DNA from: an uncultured Granulosicoccaceae bacterium
Lineage (GTDB): Bacteria; Pseudomonadota; Gammaproteobacteria; Granulosicoccales; Granulosicoccaceae
Length of the DNA stretch: 44,598 nt
Reading direction: 5' to 3'
NCBI GenBank assembly: GCA_938035525.1
Contig: CALHOI010000102.1
Coordinates: 1-44,598 of the forward strand
Positions 26,290 through 34,810 of this stretch are shown here, one piece after another; the first letter of the stretch is position 1; each line of letters starts with the position of its first letter. The position numbers were made by a program, and so were the translations under genes. The notes beneath the pieces are model-generated. The model did not search any database and was not told the origin of the DNA. It saw only the letters and a program-made list of their open reading frames with translations.

Positions 26290-26622
26290 ATGGAAATCCT
26301 GGACTACTGGCAACAATTTCGAGACTACCCGCAGTCGGATGCCGTGCTCATTGGTGTTGGCGGCATTATGTTGATATTCGGCGTCCTTAAAATTGTTAAA
26401 AGCAGCCTGGTGATGCTGTTTTGGGTGGCTTTATCTGGACTCGGGCTCAGTAGTATTGCGGTTGCGCTTGATCAAAATCCAATACAATTTGCAACCGCAA
26501 ACAAGGACCGGGTTGACGGTTACCTTGATGCTGGCAAAGAGCTTTCTGCCGATGCGCTACAAGTGCTTTGCAGGAAACTCGACGAGAACGCTGGCATTTT
26601 GGAAGATCAAAGCGTTAACTAA
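26290..26622 (+). CDS. Small membrane protein of unknown function
   Basis: The 110-residue protein has two hydrophobic segments, about residues 18-35 (AVLIGVGGIMLIFGVLKI) and 40-60 (LVMLFWVALSGLGLSSIAVAL), then a soluble helical, acidic tail. I do not recognise the family. It is followed by a similar-sized membrane-anchored gene on the same strand after 207 bases. Composition is like neighbouring genes and the reading frame is clean, so I take it as real. Confidence 0.62.
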   Translation: MEILDYWQQFRDYPQSDAVLIGVGGIMLIFGVLKIVKSSLVMLFWVALSGLGLSSIAVALDQNPIQFATANKDRVDGYLDAGKELSADALQVLCRKLDENAGILEDQSVN

Positions 26623-26829
26623 GCCCAGCACAAGTAGCGCTCGACCAAGTCGCACATTTCAATTTTTTAGTGTAATGCCCGATAACTTGAAATCGTTGAA
26701 ATCGCTTCATTAATGGAAACGTGAACTGTTCCATCAAGCTGGGGCATCGAAGGTCGCTCAACCGCTTCAAGTAGACCATTTAACAAATGGCAATTAAACA
26801 GCTCGTAGAAACTGTACTTGGAGAACCAA

Positions 26830-27375
26830 ATGCTAACTTTTCTTTTCGCCCTATTTGCAATATGGACCCTGTTCTGGTTTGTTATGCTAATGCTCGATTG
26901 GGGCGATCGCACCCCATTCACAAACTCAAAAGTGTTATGCGCCACTTGCGCTGCTGCTAACGGCGGCGTAACCAAAAGCAACTCTGCGGTAACCGCAAGG
27001 GTCAGTAACGCTGACAAGGCCAAGGCAAGTACCAAAGCAACAGCCAGCGCTCCAGCCAGCAAGCCAAACGCGGCTAAAAGCCCAGAGGTCGGTGCGGCAC
27101 CGACCAACACTGGCAACAAGTCATCTGTTACACCTTTGTTCAAAGCCCCAAAAGAAAAAGATGACTTGAAAATCATCAAAGGCATTGGGGTCGTTATGGA
27201 AAAAACATTGAACGACCTGGGCATCACCACTTTTGCACAGCTGGCAGGCTTTACTAAAAGTGATGTTGACATGGTCTCAGAACGCTTATCCGAATCCAAC
27301 TCAGGATTTGGCGATCGTATTACTCGCGACGAATGGGTAAGCCAGGCAAAGGTTCTGGCAAAAAAAGCAGCTTGA
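26830..27375 (+). CDS. Membrane-anchored helix-hairpin-helix protein
   Basis: The start is the ATG at 26830 because GGAG lies 6 bases upstream. The TTG at 26818 overlaps that site. The 181-residue protein has one N-terminal transmembrane helix (LTFLFALFAIWTLFWFVMLML), a Cys pair (LCATCAAA), an Ala/Lys/Ser-rich linker of about 60 residues, and a C-terminal domain with DLKIIKGIGVVMEKTLNDLG and FAQLAGFTKSDVD, the helix-hairpin-helix pattern found at the end of many small proteobacterial proteins and of some respiratory-complex fusions. Whether it binds nucleic acid is not known. A strong hairpin follows at 27428-27461. Confidence 0.78.
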   Translation: MLTFLFALFAIWTLFWFVMLMLDWGDRTPFTNSKVLCATCAAANGGVTKSNSAVTARVSNADKAKASTKATASAPASKPNAAKSPEVGAAPTNTGNKSSVTPLFKAPKEKDDLKIIKGIGVVMEKTLNDLGITTFAQLAGFTKSDVDMVSERLSESNSGFGDRITRDEWVSQAKVLAKKAA

Positions 27376-27389
27376 TTGTAGCCTGACCT

Positions 27390-27406
27390 TGTAGGTAAAA
27401 CCTACA
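27390..27406. other. Short hairpin after HhH gene
   Basis: TGTAGGT (27390-27396), three-base loop, ACCTACA (27400-27406): a perfect 7-bp stem just after the stop at 27375. No T-run follows. Probably an RNA 3'-end stabiliser ahead of the larger hairpin. Confidence 0.4.
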
Positions 27407-27427
27407 CATCAAGTCAAATCAACACCG

Positions 27428-27478
27428 GGTGCGCAAGTGATCACGAAATCGCTTGCGCACCTTTGCAGCTTTTGCTTT
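27428..27478 (+). terminator. Large hairpin terminator between convergent genes
   Basis: GGTGCGCAAGTGAT (27428-27441) pairs with ATCGCTTGCGCACC (27448-27461) over 14 positions with a single G-U pair and a six-base loop, followed by a T-rich stretch (TTTGCAGCTTTTGCTTTTC). It separates the HhH gene from the convergent MttB-like gene and probably works in at least the plus direction. Confidence 0.8.
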
Positions 27479-27490
27479 TCTACCTAATAA

Positions 27491-29032
27491 TCAATACCAG
27501 CTTTCCGGAATTTCCGATTTTCGTTTAGCGACAAAATCGCTTAGCTCATCCACCAGACTTTCATCTATTGCCGGCGATTCGTAGTCCTCCAGCAATTGCT
27601 TCCAACGCTTATTGGCACGAACACGCATGTCCTGTGAGCCCTGTTCCTCCCAGCTTTCAACATTCTCGCTGTCCGACAGTGCAGGCTCGTAAAACGCGTC
27701 GGTGTAATTGGCCATGGTATGTGCAGAACCCAAAAAGTGGCCGCCCGGCGCAACCTCTCGATACGCGTCACGCGCAAAAGCATCGTCCTGCAAGTCCAAC
27801 GATTGCACCAGCACTTTCTGATACCCACCAAGCCGGTCAGCATCCATAACCAACTTTTCAAAGCCTGTGCAAAGCCCACCCTCCAGCCAACCCGCGGCGT
27901 GCAACACATAGTTTGCTCCGGCCAGCATTGTGGAGTGCATGCTGTCCGCACTTTCATAGGCGGCTTGAGCATCTTCAATTTTTGATGCTGTTAGTGATCC
28001 TCCACACCGCAATGGTAAGCCTGCACGCCTGGCCAGTTGCCCAATAACGTAGTTGGACAACACAGGCTCTGGCATCCCAAACGTGGGCGCGCCTGACTTT
28101 AACGACATAGACGACAAGAAATTACCCAGCACAAAAGGCGCTCCGGGCTTCACTAACTGTGTAAAAGCACCCACCATTAACGCTTCGGCCATCGCCTGCG
28201 TTACCGATGCAGTGGTACTGACTGGCCCCATAGCGCCCGAGAGAATAAAGGGTACAACGACAATGCCCTGTCCTCGACCACAATAAGCCCGGACGGCCTC
28301 GGTGACTACTTTGTCCACCAATAAAGGCGAATTGGTGTTGACGTTGCCCATAATCACGCAGTGCTTATCCATGACGTCTTTGCCAAAAACAATTTGGGCC
28401 ATATCCAGACTGTCTATCGCGCGGGACATTTCAGTAATCGCCCCCAGATGAGGTTTGTTGCTTAAGGTCATATGGGCAAATAACATGTCCAGATGCCGAT
28501 GACTGACTGCAACATCACATGGCTCGCAGGTCACGAAACCACCATGATGTAAATTTGGATGCTGATAGGTCAGCTTAACCAGCTTTTTAAAGCTGTCCAT
28601 ATCACCATAACGCCGCCCTGCATCCATATCCCGAACAAAAGGTGCACCATAGATAGGTGCAAATACCTGATGTTGACCACCAATCGTCACTGAGCGATTT
28701 GGATCGCGCGCAACTTGGGTAAATGTGGCCGGAGCTTTCGCACACAGATTGCGAATCAGATCAGCTGGCGCACGAACAATATCACCCTCAATTTTCACTC
28801 CAGCATCACGCCAGATATTCAGTGCTATTGGGTCATCACGAAACGCGATTCCAACATCCTCAATTATCCAATCTATTTGCGCTTCAAGTAATACCAGCGC
28901 TGCTTCGTCGAACGGATCATAAAAAGCCAGCTGCCGTTTTATATGAGGAGACGGCGGCGAGCCTTTAACGGCAGTACGCGAACGCTTCTTTCGTCTGGAA
29001 CGTTTTCTGGGCTGGTCGGGCATAAGTGCCAT
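27491..29032 (-). CDS. MttB-like (trimethylamine methyltransferase family) protein without pyrrolysine
   Basis: Start taken at the ATG at 29032 (513 residues). An ATG at 29023 is also possible and the frame extends to 29068. The protein shows the MttB barrel: IIEDVGIAFRDDP, GGFVTCEPCDVAVSHRH, PFILSGAMGPVSTTASVTQA, and SLTASKIEDAQAAYESA, the region where trimethylamine enzymes carry pyrrolysine. The frame has no in-frame amber codon, so it is a non-pyrrolysine member, which in studied cases demethylates glycine betaine, proline betaine or carnitine onto a corrinoid protein. No corrinoid protein or reductive activator is in the window. The N-terminus is Lys/Arg-rich (RKRSRRKKRSR). Confidence 0.87.
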   Translation of the reverse strand: MALMPDQPRKRSRRKKRSRTAVKGSPPSPHIKRQLAFYDPFDEAALVLLEAQIDWIIEDVGIAFRDDPIALNIWRDAGVKIEGDIVRAPADLIRNLCAKAPATFTQVARDPNRSVTIGGQHQVFAPIYGAPFVRDMDAGRRYGDMDSFKKLVKLTYQHPNLHHGGFVTCEPCDVAVSHRHLDMLFAHMTLSNKPHLGAITEMSRAIDSLDMAQIVFGKDVMDKHCVIMGNVNTNSPLLVDKVVTEAVRAYCGRGQGIVVVPFILSGAMGPVSTTASVTQAMAEALMVGAFTQLVKPGAPFVLGNFLSSMSLKSGAPTFGMPEPVLSNYVIGQLARRAGLPLRCGGSLTASKIEDAQAAYESADSMHSTMLAGANYVLHAAGWLEGGLCTGFEKLVMDADRLGGYQKVLVQSLDLQDDAFARDAYREVAPGGHFLGSAHTMANYTDAFYEPALSDSENVESWEEQGSQDMRVRANKRWKQLLEDYESPAIDESLVDELSDFVAKRKSEIPESWY

Positions 29033-29155
29033 CGGATTGTTGCAACAGGCTGAGTATAAAGGCCGCATGCACTACCTTGCTGTTCAGGAATGCCTTTCGG
29101 GTGTCGCTTAAAGACAATTCATACTGACTGAACTGGATTGGCTGTATACGACGGG

Positions 29156-29953
29156 CTATTCGAAGACAGCAGCGCGTTTTTGCAGATTGGCGGTCGCCGC
29201 TTCAATTTGATTAGGACTACCAACAAGCTCGGTTTGTAATTGTGCTTCCAGCGCTAAGGCGTCAGCGGCATTCAGATGCGCGCTTTGTCTCATTAATTGC
29301 TTGCCGAGGCGAATGGCGTCTGGAGATTTAGATGCAATCAGTGTTGCCATTTGGCTGGCAGCTTCTAGCGGGTTATCAACCACTCGGGTGACTAAACCGA
29401 TATTTTCAGCTTCTGAGGCTTCAACAACTCGGCCCGTTAATACAAGCTCGGTGGCTATGTCAGCCCGAACCAACCTGGGTAGAGTTTGCGTTATGCCCAT
29501 ATCAGGAATGAGCCCCCAATGGATTTCAAACAATGACAGGCGGGCGGTTTTTGACGCAATGCGCACATCGGCAGCCAAGGCCACTTGCAAGCCCGCACCA
29601 TAGGTTACCCCCTGCACGCAGGCGATAACCGGTATGTCCATGCAATGCCACGCGAGAGCCGGTTTTTGAAACTCGTTGCTCATCTCATTAGCGACCAGCG
29701 CTTTGGCACGCTTTGCAAACTCGGCTTTATCGGACACAGCACCCTGCAGAAAGGATTTATCAGCACCGGCACAAAAATGCTCGCCTTCGGCGCGTAGTAT
29801 CACCACGCGCACATCGGTTGCCTGATTGATTTCATCAGCAGCCGCACTGAGCTGATCAAAGCCAGCTTGATCAAGCGCGTTCATTTTATCTGCACGATCT
29901 AAAACTACTTCGGCGATGTGATTTTTTATACTGACTTTAACGCGATCACTCAT
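29156..29953 (-). CDS. Enoyl-CoA hydratase/isomerase (crotonase) family protein
   Basis: The ATG at 29953 gives 265 residues starting MSDRVKVSIKN. Ten more residues to 29983 are in frame but atypical. Crotonase hallmarks are HFCAGADKSFL and VQGVTYGAGLQVALAADVRIA (oxyanion hole), followed by FEIHWGLIPDMGITQTLPRLV. In classical hydratases the second acidic residue sits in this last region as PGxGGTQ. Here the wording is PDMGITQ, so hydration as opposed to isomerase or hydrolase activity is uncertain. Gap of 51 bases to the upstream PEP-synthase-like gene suggests the same transcript. Confidence 0.88.
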   Translation of the reverse strand: MSDRVKVSIKNHIAEVVLDRADKMNALDQAGFDQLSAAADEINQATDVRVVILRAEGEHFCAGADKSFLQGAVSDKAEFAKRAKALVANEMSNEFQKPALAWHCMDIPVIACVQGVTYGAGLQVALAADVRIASKTARLSLFEIHWGLIPDMGITQTLPRLVRADIATELVLTGRVVEASEAENIGLVTRVVDNPLEAASQMATLIASKSPDAIRLGKQLMRQSAHLNAADALALEAQLQTELVGSPNQIEAATANLQKRAAVFE

Positions 29954-30004
29954 TATCCAGTTTACCCAACAACCAAACGACACCGCACTCTAACAGCCTG
30001 CGCA

Positions 30005-32515
30005 CTAACCGACCAGCTCCACGGTTCCCCTGGCTCCGTCTACGTTCACCTGAGCGCCATCACCCAGGGTCTGCATTGCACCTCTAGCCGCAACCACGGC
30101 CGGTATGCCAATTTCACGCGCCGTGACAGCCCCATGACTTAATGGCCCGCCACTTTCAGTGACGACTGCACTGGCAGCATAAAACAACGGTGTCCATGCC
30201 GGGTTCGTGGTACGAGCAACCAGCACCGAACCCGGCTCAAACGATGCGAAATCCTCAACGCCTCTGATAACGCAGGTTTTGCCTATCGCCATCCCAGGCG
30301 ACCCGGGTAAACCACACAAGAATGACCCGTTGTCAGTTGATGCACTGACCGCACTGTTGCCATACTCATAAAGTGGCTCAGTGCTTTGCTGCGCTCGGTA
30401 AGCCAACTTGGCGTCTGCAATAAGTGCTTTTAACTTACTCGCTGCTAAGCGCCCTTCAATGAAATCTTCCAATTGACTTTGGGTCAAAAAAAACAGATCG
30501 TCGTCTCGTTCAATGACATCGGCATGAGTTTGCCGACGCCCCAATTCCAATAAAGCATCTCTGAACGGGACGGATAAACGCGTGGTGTGATAGTGCTCTA
30601 AATCATCAAGTGCTGTGTATGTTCTACTCAGATGAATAAGTTCTTTTGCAAATCCGGTTAAAGAGGTGGGTAGCAGCCCAAGAAATTCGATTTCAGCACG
30701 ATGCTGGCGTGAACGCAATTGCGCATCTCGCAAGCATGGATCGGGTATCTTGGGTTGCATCGACATCAGTCGCAAGTTTTCGAGTACCACCCATGGCGCT
30801 CTGTTCCACGTGGCGTGGTAAGCGTCAAAGTCTACCTCCCGATGTCCGTGATTATGGATAAATTCAGAAAAACCTTCCTCAAATGTTGGGTACGCATCCA
30901 GAGCGCCAGACAAATATACGCTTTTTCGGTTCGCCTGCTGAATCAACTCAACGAGCTCAGGTTGTTGCACCATGAGCTTATAAAGCGCATACAAATCTCG
31001 GTTCACTCGTGCCGTTTTAGTGTCGCAATAGCAAGTCAAGTCATCATAAACAATAGGCGCATGTTCACCACTCACCATGGCCACCAGCTTGTATAAAGTG
31101 CGATGCAACAAACCTTGGGTAATCGATATGGCAATGTTGGGCAAAAAATAGGCGTTGCCAGTTTGTTCCAGCTTGTTAATGTGGCGCCATAGCGCTTGAT
31201 TAGTCAGCGTAGTTAAATCAGTCGCTGACAACGCCCCAAGCCGCAGTAAAAAACGATCCAGATTACAGGCCCACAGTGCCGGCAACTCCTGCACCCAGGT
31301 GTAACTTTGTCGAAAATGCGGCAGGCGTGCCTCTAGTTGTGACAGCGACTCAAATTCTATTTGCTGCCCAGCGGTATAAAGCTCCACAGCAGTTTGATTA
31401 CCATAGATATAACCATCAAATCGTTCAAACCAACGCCCATTAAACGCGGGCAAGCCCATCAGGTTTAGCGAGTACGCAAGCGACTCATGAAATCCACCGG
31501 TGGTGAAGTCCCAAGTTAACGGCGTAACCGGACTGGGAAAACGTTCAGCCGATTCCTGGCGAGTCCATCGTGCTGGTAACTCGCTGATTGGGCGCGATTG
31601 CAGCAAGTGCAACCCGGTTATATCAAAAGCCCATTCAATATCTTGTGGAAACCCAAAATGCTGTTGCGCCTTGCGTGCCAGCGTAGCCACTTGCACGACT
31701 TGCTCACGAGACAAAGACGAGCTGTCTTGCTTATGAATATCGACCGAGCAAGCATGAGCACCACTCTTTTGCAACACCAAAGCCTCTTGTTTTTGACCAA
31801 TGTGCTGACTAATAATTTTATTGCAGCCATCAATCGTAAACTGATCAACTTCACCCTGCCCACTGACAACCGTTTCTCCCAGGCCGTAGGCACTGTTAAC
31901 CAACACATGCTCGATTTGCCCAGTTAAAGGATGCGCGCTAAAGGCCACACCAGCAACATCGGCGTCAACCATTTGCTGGACCACCACAGCCATGCTGATT
32001 GCGTCAGGATTAAATCCTTGCTCGGCACGATATTTAACGGCGCGATCTTCCCAAACAGACACATAGCAATCAACAATGCGGGCAATAACGCTGTCAATAC
32101 CTTGTACACCCAGAAAGGTATCGTGCTGACCAGCAAACGATGCACCGTGCATATCCTCAAGTGTTGCAGAAGAACGAACACTGACCGGGCCTTTGTTGCA
32201 CAGTTGCGCCAAATCCTGGCGAAGCATACATTCAGTACTGGCAGGCATAGCAAGCTTGGCCAGTTGTTCTCGCAATTCTCTGCACTCTCTCTCAAGCCGC
32301 ACCGCATCATGTATGGACAGCGATTGACCCAGGAACCCACTCAGCTGTGCCAGCCATTGCTGATAAATATCCACCCCTATTATCCTGGCTTCTGGTACCT
32401 GGAATCCGGCTTGCGCCAGCTTGGCCAAGTTAGCACCTTTGCCACCGGCAAGCCCAACGTCAGTTGCTGACTGGTCCAAAAGCGAGTGTGTTTTTAATGT
32501 AGTGGTGCTTATCAT
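30005..32515 (-). CDS. Rifampin phosphotransferase/PEP synthase-like three-domain dikinase
   Basis: GGAGG stands five bases before the ATG at 32515, fixing an 836-residue protein. Residues about 20-310 are the ATP-grasp domain (GGKGANLAKLAQAGFQVP, SVRSSATLEDMHGASFAGQ, IEWAFDITGLHLLQSRPI). A long middle part of about 420 residues begins with PVTPLTWDF. The C-terminal swivelling domain has the phospho-His in GGPLSHGAVTAREIGIPAVV. This order is that of rifampin phosphotransferase and PEP synthase-like proteins, which transfer the beta-phosphate of ATP through the His. The acceptor is unknown. It lies 30 bases behind a PlsC acyltransferase gene. Confidence 0.87.
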   Translation of the reverse strand: MISTTTLKTHSLLDQSATDVGLAGGKGANLAKLAQAGFQVPEARIIGVDIYQQWLAQLSGFLGQSLSIHDAVRLERECRELREQLAKLAMPASTECMLRQDLAQLCNKGPVSVRSSATLEDMHGASFAGQHDTFLGVQGIDSVIARIVDCYVSVWEDRAVKYRAEQGFNPDAISMAVVVQQMVDADVAGVAFSAHPLTGQIEHVLVNSAYGLGETVVSGQGEVDQFTIDGCNKIISQHIGQKQEALVLQKSGAHACSVDIHKQDSSSLSREQVVQVATLARKAQQHFGFPQDIEWAFDITGLHLLQSRPISELPARWTRQESAERFPSPVTPLTWDFTTGGFHESLAYSLNLMGLPAFNGRWFERFDGYIYGNQTAVELYTAGQQIEFESLSQLEARLPHFRQSYTWVQELPALWACNLDRFLLRLGALSATDLTTLTNQALWRHINKLEQTGNAYFLPNIAISITQGLLHRTLYKLVAMVSGEHAPIVYDDLTCYCDTKTARVNRDLYALYKLMVQQPELVELIQQANRKSVYLSGALDAYPTFEEGFSEFIHNHGHREVDFDAYHATWNRAPWVVLENLRLMSMQPKIPDPCLRDAQLRSRQHRAEIEFLGLLPTSLTGFAKELIHLSRTYTALDDLEHYHTTRLSVPFRDALLELGRRQTHADVIERDDDLFFLTQSQLEDFIEGRLAASKLKALIADAKLAYRAQQSTEPLYEYGNSAVSASTDNGSFLCGLPGSPGMAIGKTCVIRGVEDFASFEPGSVLVARTTNPAWTPLFYAASAVVTESGGPLSHGAVTAREIGIPAVVAARGAMQTLGDGAQVNVDGARGTVELVG

Positions 32516-32545
32516 GATGTCCTCCAGATGAATCAAATATGTTGG

Positions 32546-33592
32546 TTATGATTGGATGGCCGGATAACGCTGTTTAACGTTAAAAATGCGATCAACCGCC
32601 TTAAGTGCCAGAACGGATGCCGGTAGCAGCAACAGCACATAAAGCAGTGCAAGTCCAATTGACCCCAAGGCCGCTAACCCAGTCAATTGCACTGCATGCG
32701 CTATAGCGAAAAGAGGCGGCCCAACAACAATTGCCGCAGATGCAGGGTGATCGTGATCTGTTGATAGCTTTTTAACGAGCAGCCGAGTCAGCACGAATGG
32801 CACTGCGTTCAAAACCCCTCCGAGTGCCGCAAACGGCGCGCCGACAAAACGTTTTTCAATTAAAGGCAACGCGTGACGAGCATGAACGCCAGACACGGGC
32901 GCGTGTGGTTCCAACCTAGACCGTCGCACTCTACGAGAAATTCTATCGAGTGATTTCTGGACCGCTTGTTTAAAATGAGTGGTTAATTTACGCGGATTGG
33001 CATCCGGATTTTCCAGCAGCCAGGCTTTTACCGATATAGGTTCTCCAATTTCTATGCTGGCATCAGAGCGAAACACCGATTTATCGCTGTAGTGCAAGCC
33101 AAGCGGCACGACTAACAGGTCTTTGCATGTTTCATCGTTTTGCGCCAACCTGGAGTAGTCAAGTGCCAGACGAGCTGCACCGGTTTTAAATTCATGCATT
33201 TGGGTATCACAATGACTGCGCCCTTCCGGAAAAATAAATACAGCACCGCCTGCTTTAAGTCGATTTTGCAAACGCGTCAACACAGCTGCATTATTTGCTG
33301 TAGCGTTATCACCGGCACGACGATCAATTTGTCTGGACAGCAGCTCCACTGAAAACGATTTTAAAATCACATTGAGCAACGGGTTTTTTGCCAATGTATG
33401 CTTGGCAGTAAAAGTAACCTGTCTATTCAGCCGCGCTGTCAATAGCAAAGGGTCAATGAATGCGTTGTTGTGATTGGCAATGAACAGCACAGGCTGGTTA
33501 TCGGGAATATCCCAATCACCATGCACACTGACTTTTGAGTAAAAACAATTCAAGGCGGTTGAAAACAGTTTTTTTGCGATGATGTATTTCAT
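32546..33592 (-). CDS. PlsC-type glycerolipid acyltransferase
   Basis: The 348-residue protein has the acyltransferase motif I NHNNAFIDP (His to Asp spacing one longer than the usual HX4D, as in some eukaryotic-type GPATs), and motif III FPEGRSH. Residues about 290-335 form two transmembrane helices, so it is membrane-bound. It would acylate glycerol-3-phosphate, a lysophospholipid or a related alcohol. The start overlaps the PAP2 gene stop by 4 bases (ATGA), so the two are translated together, and the dikinase-like gene follows after 30 bases. Confidence 0.9.
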   Translation of the reverse strand: MKYIIAKKLFSTALNCFYSKVSVHGDWDIPDNQPVLFIANHNNAFIDPLLLTARLNRQVTFTAKHTLAKNPLLNVILKSFSVELLSRQIDRRAGDNATANNAAVLTRLQNRLKAGGAVFIFPEGRSHCDTQMHEFKTGAARLALDYSRLAQNDETCKDLLVVPLGLHYSDKSVFRSDASIEIGEPISVKAWLLENPDANPRKLTTHFKQAVQKSLDRISRRVRRSRLEPHAPVSGVHARHALPLIEKRFVGAPFAALGGVLNAVPFVLTRLLVKKLSTDHDHPASAAIVVGPPLFAIAHAVQLTGLAALGSIGLALLYVLLLLPASVLALKAVDRIFNVKQRYPAIQS

Positions 33593-34557
33593 GCTGCTGC
33601 TCCTTTTTTATTCCATCTTTCTGCAATGAATATTGCGGCTGTGGCAATCATTGCGCCGGCCATTAAGTCCACGACATAGTGATAACGCAGTACAACGGTT
33701 GCTAACGCAATGAGCACGACCAACGGCATGTAGACCCATGCACGGGAGCGATCACCGTGTCTGAAATCAAACAGACAAAACAACAAGGCACCGGCCATGT
33801 GAATACTGGGGAACGCACCGTGTGGACCACCTGCACGATCGATTGACTGCGTAACCACATCGTGAAAATAACCACCGATGATCGGCAAATTAACCTGATC
33901 TGCCAGATGAACAACCGGGCCATAGGCAGGCACAAACAAATAACCCAGAAACCCAAATGCATACATAATGGCCACGCTATTTAAAAACAGCTGCGTTGTG
34001 TTGGCCTTTGCAGTGATCGTGTGAATATAAAAACTGATCAAAAAATAAGGAATAAAAGCGGCGTAACTTAACGAAAGTAATTCTGTCACCCAAACGGACT
34101 GCGTTAGCGTTGGCGCTAGAACGGTATGCAGTTCACCAAAGCCTAACGCCGTATCAATTGCCAGCAAGCTTGCATCAGAGCGCCACGGTACGTAGTCAAA
34201 CGCCAGAGTAGCCAGAGCTGAATACATAAACGAGATTAATCCCAACATCAGCATGCAACGCGCGGTTTTTATCCAGCTGTGATGACGCAAAGCGCGGCTA
34301 AAAAACGCCGTCATCGAAAACAGGACCAACACCAGTGCCTGCTGATAAAACGCTTGTAAGGGGTTGCCCAGATACAAGCTGCTGATGCCTATGTAGGCAG
34401 CGATGGCGAACAAGGTTGCCGCAAATACTGCTTCAGGCATCAAATACCGACCCTGTGAACGACGCATAGCGCCGTCGTTGCCCGAATACTCGTAGGGCGT
34501 ATCTTTCATGTGCATGTGTGCCGAATCCGTTTTGACTTGCCAGCAGTATCGACACAC
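33589..34557 (-). CDS. PAP2 superfamily phosphatase/transferase (inositol phosphorylceramide synthase-like)
   Basis: The 322-residue membrane protein has about seven transmembrane helices. The catalytic parts of a PAP2 domain are clear: GGPHGAFPSIHMAGA (motif with first active His) and LRYHYVVDLMAGAMIA (second His and Asp). The group resembles AUR1/IPC-synthase-like PAP2 proteins that move phospho-headgroups between lipids or remove phosphate. The GTG at 34557 is the longest start. ATGs at 34515 and 34509 are possible and none has a good ribosome site. The next gene (plsC-like) overlaps by 4 bases. A promoter with a palindrome lies just upstream. Confidence 0.85.
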   Translation of the reverse strand: MCRYCWQVKTDSAHMHMKDTPYEYSGNDGAMRRSQGRYLMPEAVFAATLFAIAAYIGISSLYLGNPLQAFYQQALVLVLFSMTAFFSRALRHHSWIKTARCMLMLGLISFMYSALATLAFDYVPWRSDASLLAIDTALGFGELHTVLAPTLTQSVWVTELLSLSYAAFIPYFLISFYIHTITAKANTTQLFLNSVAIMYAFGFLGYLFVPAYGPVVHLADQVNLPIIGGYFHDVVTQSIDRAGGPHGAFPSIHMAGALLFCLFDFRHGDRSRAWVYMPLVVLIALATVVLRYHYVVDLMAGAMIATAAIFIAERWNKKGAAA

Positions 34558-34575
34558 GAACTACATAGATCTACC

Positions 34576-34597
34576 AATATCGTATATGTACGATATT
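34576..34597. promoter_or_regulatory. 22-bp perfect palindrome, candidate operator
   Basis: AATATCGTA (34576-34584), centre TATG, TACGATATT (34589-34597): nine-base perfect arms. It covers the -10 hexamer and most of the spacer of the minus-strand promoter at 34579-34607, a typical repressor arrangement. No repressor gene lies beside it. Confidence 0.6.
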
Positions 34598-34607
34598 TCT
34601 CAATCAA
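34579..34607 (-). promoter_or_regulatory. Candidate sigma-70 promoter of the PAP2-PlsC-dikinase operon
   Basis: On the minus strand TTGATT (34607-34602), 17-base spacer, TACGAT (34584-34579). The predicted start of transcription is about 15 bases before the GTG of the PAP2 gene. The -35 has four of six and the -10 four of six consensus bases. The overlap with the palindrome at 34576-34597 supports a regulated promoter. Confidence 0.5.
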
Positions 34608-34810
34608 AAGCACTGTTTGTTTATACTTTCTAGGATGTTGGCGCACTGAAATGCGGCTGACAGCGTTGGTAGTCGGTTAGCCCCGCTCGTGGTGGGCAAA
34701 ACGCAATTCATCAGAATTCATCAGTTCACAACGACAAAACACAGCAGCAGATTTGTTCCACTGTGACCCAAGCTAACAAGTCCAGACCAGGCCACCAACG
34801 GGATAAAGAA

